This document shows positions 62,722 through 64,000 of a stretch of 64,000 bases of DNA, one piece after another. Within the stretch, counting starts at the first letter, position 1, and every line of letters starts with the position of its first letter. A model generated the notes under the pieces. It was not told the DNA's origin and ran no database searches. It saw only the letters and a program-made list of their open reading frames with translations. This DNA is from Kitasatospora sp. NBC_00240 (GTDB lineage: Bacteria > Actinomycetota > Actinomycetes > Streptomycetales > Streptomycetaceae). Where the stretch lies: positions 434,001 to 498,000 of the forward strand of contig NZ_JAPEMU010000001.1 of assembly GCF_026342405.1 (NCBI RefSeq), written 5' to 3'. Both the position numbers and the translations under genes were made by a program.

Positions 62722-64000
62722 TCAGGTGCTGTAGATGCCCACCTCGCGCAGCGAGTACCCCCATTGGGTGCCGCGTTGCAGCCCGTGGACGCGCAGGAAG
62801 CGGGCCGGCGTCCCGGCGAACCGGACGGTGTCCAGTCCGCCGTCACCCGCGTCGGTGGACCAGGCGGTCGTCCAGTTCACACCGTCGGCGGAGAGTTCGA
62901 CCCGGTACGCCTTGCCGTACGCGCGCTCCCAGTCGAGGGTGACCCGGCGCACCAGCTGGGAGGAGCCGAGGTCGATCCGGAGCCACTGGTCGTCGCTCCA
63001 CTCGCTCGCCCAGCGGCTGCCCGGGTCGCCGTCCACGGCCTTGCCCGGCGCGAAGCTCACGAACGGGTTCCACCACTCCGCGGAGGACGCCGAGGCGGAG
63101 GCCCCCGCCGCGAGGTTGACGCCGGCCCGATGGTTCTCGGAGGCCCCCCAGGTGTGCAGGTAGGACTCGGCGCCGCGGAACAGGTCGTCCACCACGTCCT
63201 GGCCGCCGACCTGTCGGATGTCCTCGATCCAGTCCGGGACCAGGCCGTAGTGCGCGGCGCCGTCGGTGTTGAGGTCCCAGGTCCGCTGCCCGGCGGTCTG
63301 CCGGTCGATCAGCGAGCCGCCGTCGGTGCTGCGGAAGGGGTACTTCACCGGGTTCGGGGTGTCCGCGCCACGGGGCCCGGGCCAGCCGCCGACGCCGTTC
63401 ATGTCGGTGCCGTAGCCGTAGCCGACCTGGTACTTGTCGCGCAGCGCGTCCGTGCGCCGGGCCTCGGCGCTGAACGCCTCCGCCCCGCTCATGTACTGGG
63501 CGGCGAACCCGCCGAGCTTGTAGAGCCGCTCGGTCCACGCGCTGTCCATCCAGCTGTGCGAGGAGAGCACACCGGGGTACGACGCGGACTCCAGGATGTC
63601 GAAGGCCCGCCCGGCGGCCTTCACGCTCATGTGGTCGACCTCCAGCATCATCTTGCGCTGCATCATGCCGCGCACCGCGTACTCGCCGAGATCGGTGAGA
63701 CCGCGGGTGTTGCACTGCGCGCCCCCGCCGTACGCGGGCACCGCCACGCCCTTCGGGAGCTGTTGCTCCGCCGTGGGCGCCGCCGCCAGGCCGATGGGGT
63801 TGTCGTGCTGCGGGCCGGCGCACGTCTCCGTCTGCCAGAAGGTGCCCGTCGACAGGAACTGGCCCACGTTGATCGCGGTGCCGAGCGCCCCCTCGTCGAA
63901 CCGGACCCCGCACAGGGCGTTGTCGAACTTGTGGCAGAGGAACATGCTGCGCACGCCCAGCCCGTACAGCTCGTCCAGGCCGCGGTCGATGTCGGCCTTG
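62722..64000 (-). CDS. Metal-dependent hydrolase-like protein with C-terminal F5/8C domain (partial)
   Basis: About 426 residues are in view; the N-terminus lies beyond the right edge. The visible catalytic part reads MFLCHKFDNALCG, LTDLGEYAVRGMMQRKMMLE, VDHMSVKAAGRAFDI and VLSSHSWMDSAW, with His/Asp/Glu spaced as in membrane-dipeptidase/amidohydrolase barrels. The last ~140 residues are a coagulation factor 5/8-type C domain (NPFVSFAPGKAVDGDPGSRW, LRIDLGSSQLVRRVTLDW, LREVGIYST), used for carbohydrate or surface binding. It is probably a secreted enzyme; signal peptide out of view. Confidence 0.8.
   Translation of the reverse strand, partial: KADIDRGLDELYGLGVRSMFLCHKFDNALCGVRFDEGALGTAINVGQFLSTGTFWQTETCAGPQHDNPIGLAAAPTAEQQLPKGVAVPAYGGGAQCNTRGLTDLGEYAVRGMMQRKMMLEVDHMSVKAAGRAFDILESASYPGVLSSHSWMDSAWTERLYKLGGFAAQYMSGAEAFSAEARRTDALRDKYQVGYGYGTDMNGVGGWPGPRGADTPNPVKYPFRSTDGGSLIDRQTAGQRTWDLNTDGAAHYGLVPDWIEDIRQVGGQDVVDDLFRGAESYLHTWGASENHRAGVNLAAGASASASSAEWWNPFVSFAPGKAVDGDPGSRWASEWSDDQWLRIDLGSSQLVRRVTLDWERAYGKAYRVELSADGVNWTTAWSTDAGDGGLDTVRFAGTPARFLRVHGLQRGTQWGYSLREVGIYST

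Overview
The window is very GC-rich actinobacterial DNA, most likely from a Streptomycetaceae genome (Streptomyces or Kitasatospora). The third-codon GC bias is strong, GTG and TTG starts are common, lipoprotein-type sugar ABC binding proteins are abundant, and the regulators (ROK, LacI, DeoR, TrmB/LuxR, SpoIIE phosphatase) are typical streptomycete types. No rRNA, tRNA, phage, transposase or CRISPR array was recognised. It reads as an accessory, carbon-scavenging and specialised-metabolism region.

Region 1 (1-7354) is a galactan or galacto-oligosaccharide locus. It has a secreted protein with a carbohydrate-binding N-terminus (probably an endo-galactanase, cut by the window edge), a GH42 beta-galactosidase, a three-gene sugar ABC importer and a LacI repressor. 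Two near-identical 16-bp operators sit between the divergent hydrolase and importer genes. Region 2 (7415-10640) holds a carboxymuconolactone-decarboxylase-like protein, a hypothetical and a ClC chloride channel. Region 3 (10702-20122) is a second sugar locus with no obvious known substrate: a ROK regulator, an ABC importer, a cytoplasmic DUF5107+TPR protein and a large secreted propeller-like/ricin-lectin protein, with two ROK-type inverted repeats.

Region 4 (20246-21176) is a scar where a 5'-truncated molybdate ABC ATPase meets, head to head, a 5'-truncated molybdate-binding (Mop) gene. Region 5 (21273-28495) has a methyltransferase and a branched-chain-amino-acid-type ABC system with a LivH-LivM fused permease. 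Region 6 (28690-43182) is mixed: HAD hydrolase, PAS/GAF/SpoIIE phosphatase, SGNH hydrolase, an OmpR-type two-component system facing a PepSY protein, a DedA/PAP2 pair, a NarL-type two-component system and a drug-efflux-type ABC exporter. Region 7 (43413-44785) is a small organoarsenical module: arsR, arsI and a 5'-deleted ArsN/phosphinothricin-type acetyltransferase. Region 8 (45494-50765) is a galactose node: DeoR regulator, galT and a sodium/sugar symporter, without galE or galK.

Region 9 (51311-58413) is the most unusual part. It is a compact cluster built on one NRPS protein, Cy-A(Cys)-[MT-like insertion]-PCP, followed by a free-standing carrier protein, a type II thioesterase and a LysE exporter, all overlapping, with a convergent TrmB/LuxR-type regulator. 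The A-domain pocket reads DLYNLSLIW, the cysteine code, so a small thiazoline or thiazolidine metabolite is predicted. There is no visible loading domain for the acyl donor. Region 10 (58627-64000) is a redox signalling pair (response regulator fused to thioredoxin-reductase-like oxidoreductase, plus a cNMP-domain histidine kinase), a TetR regulator and a partial secreted F5/8C-domain enzyme.

Galactose links regions 1 and 8: extracellular galactan breakdown, import and GH42 cleavage would yield galactose, and galT with the symporter provides the Leloir and uptake steps. Several genes are visibly decayed (modC, mop, arsN-like, a methyltransferase at 50842-51215, a fragment at 8868-9029), so the region has undergone repeated small deletions.
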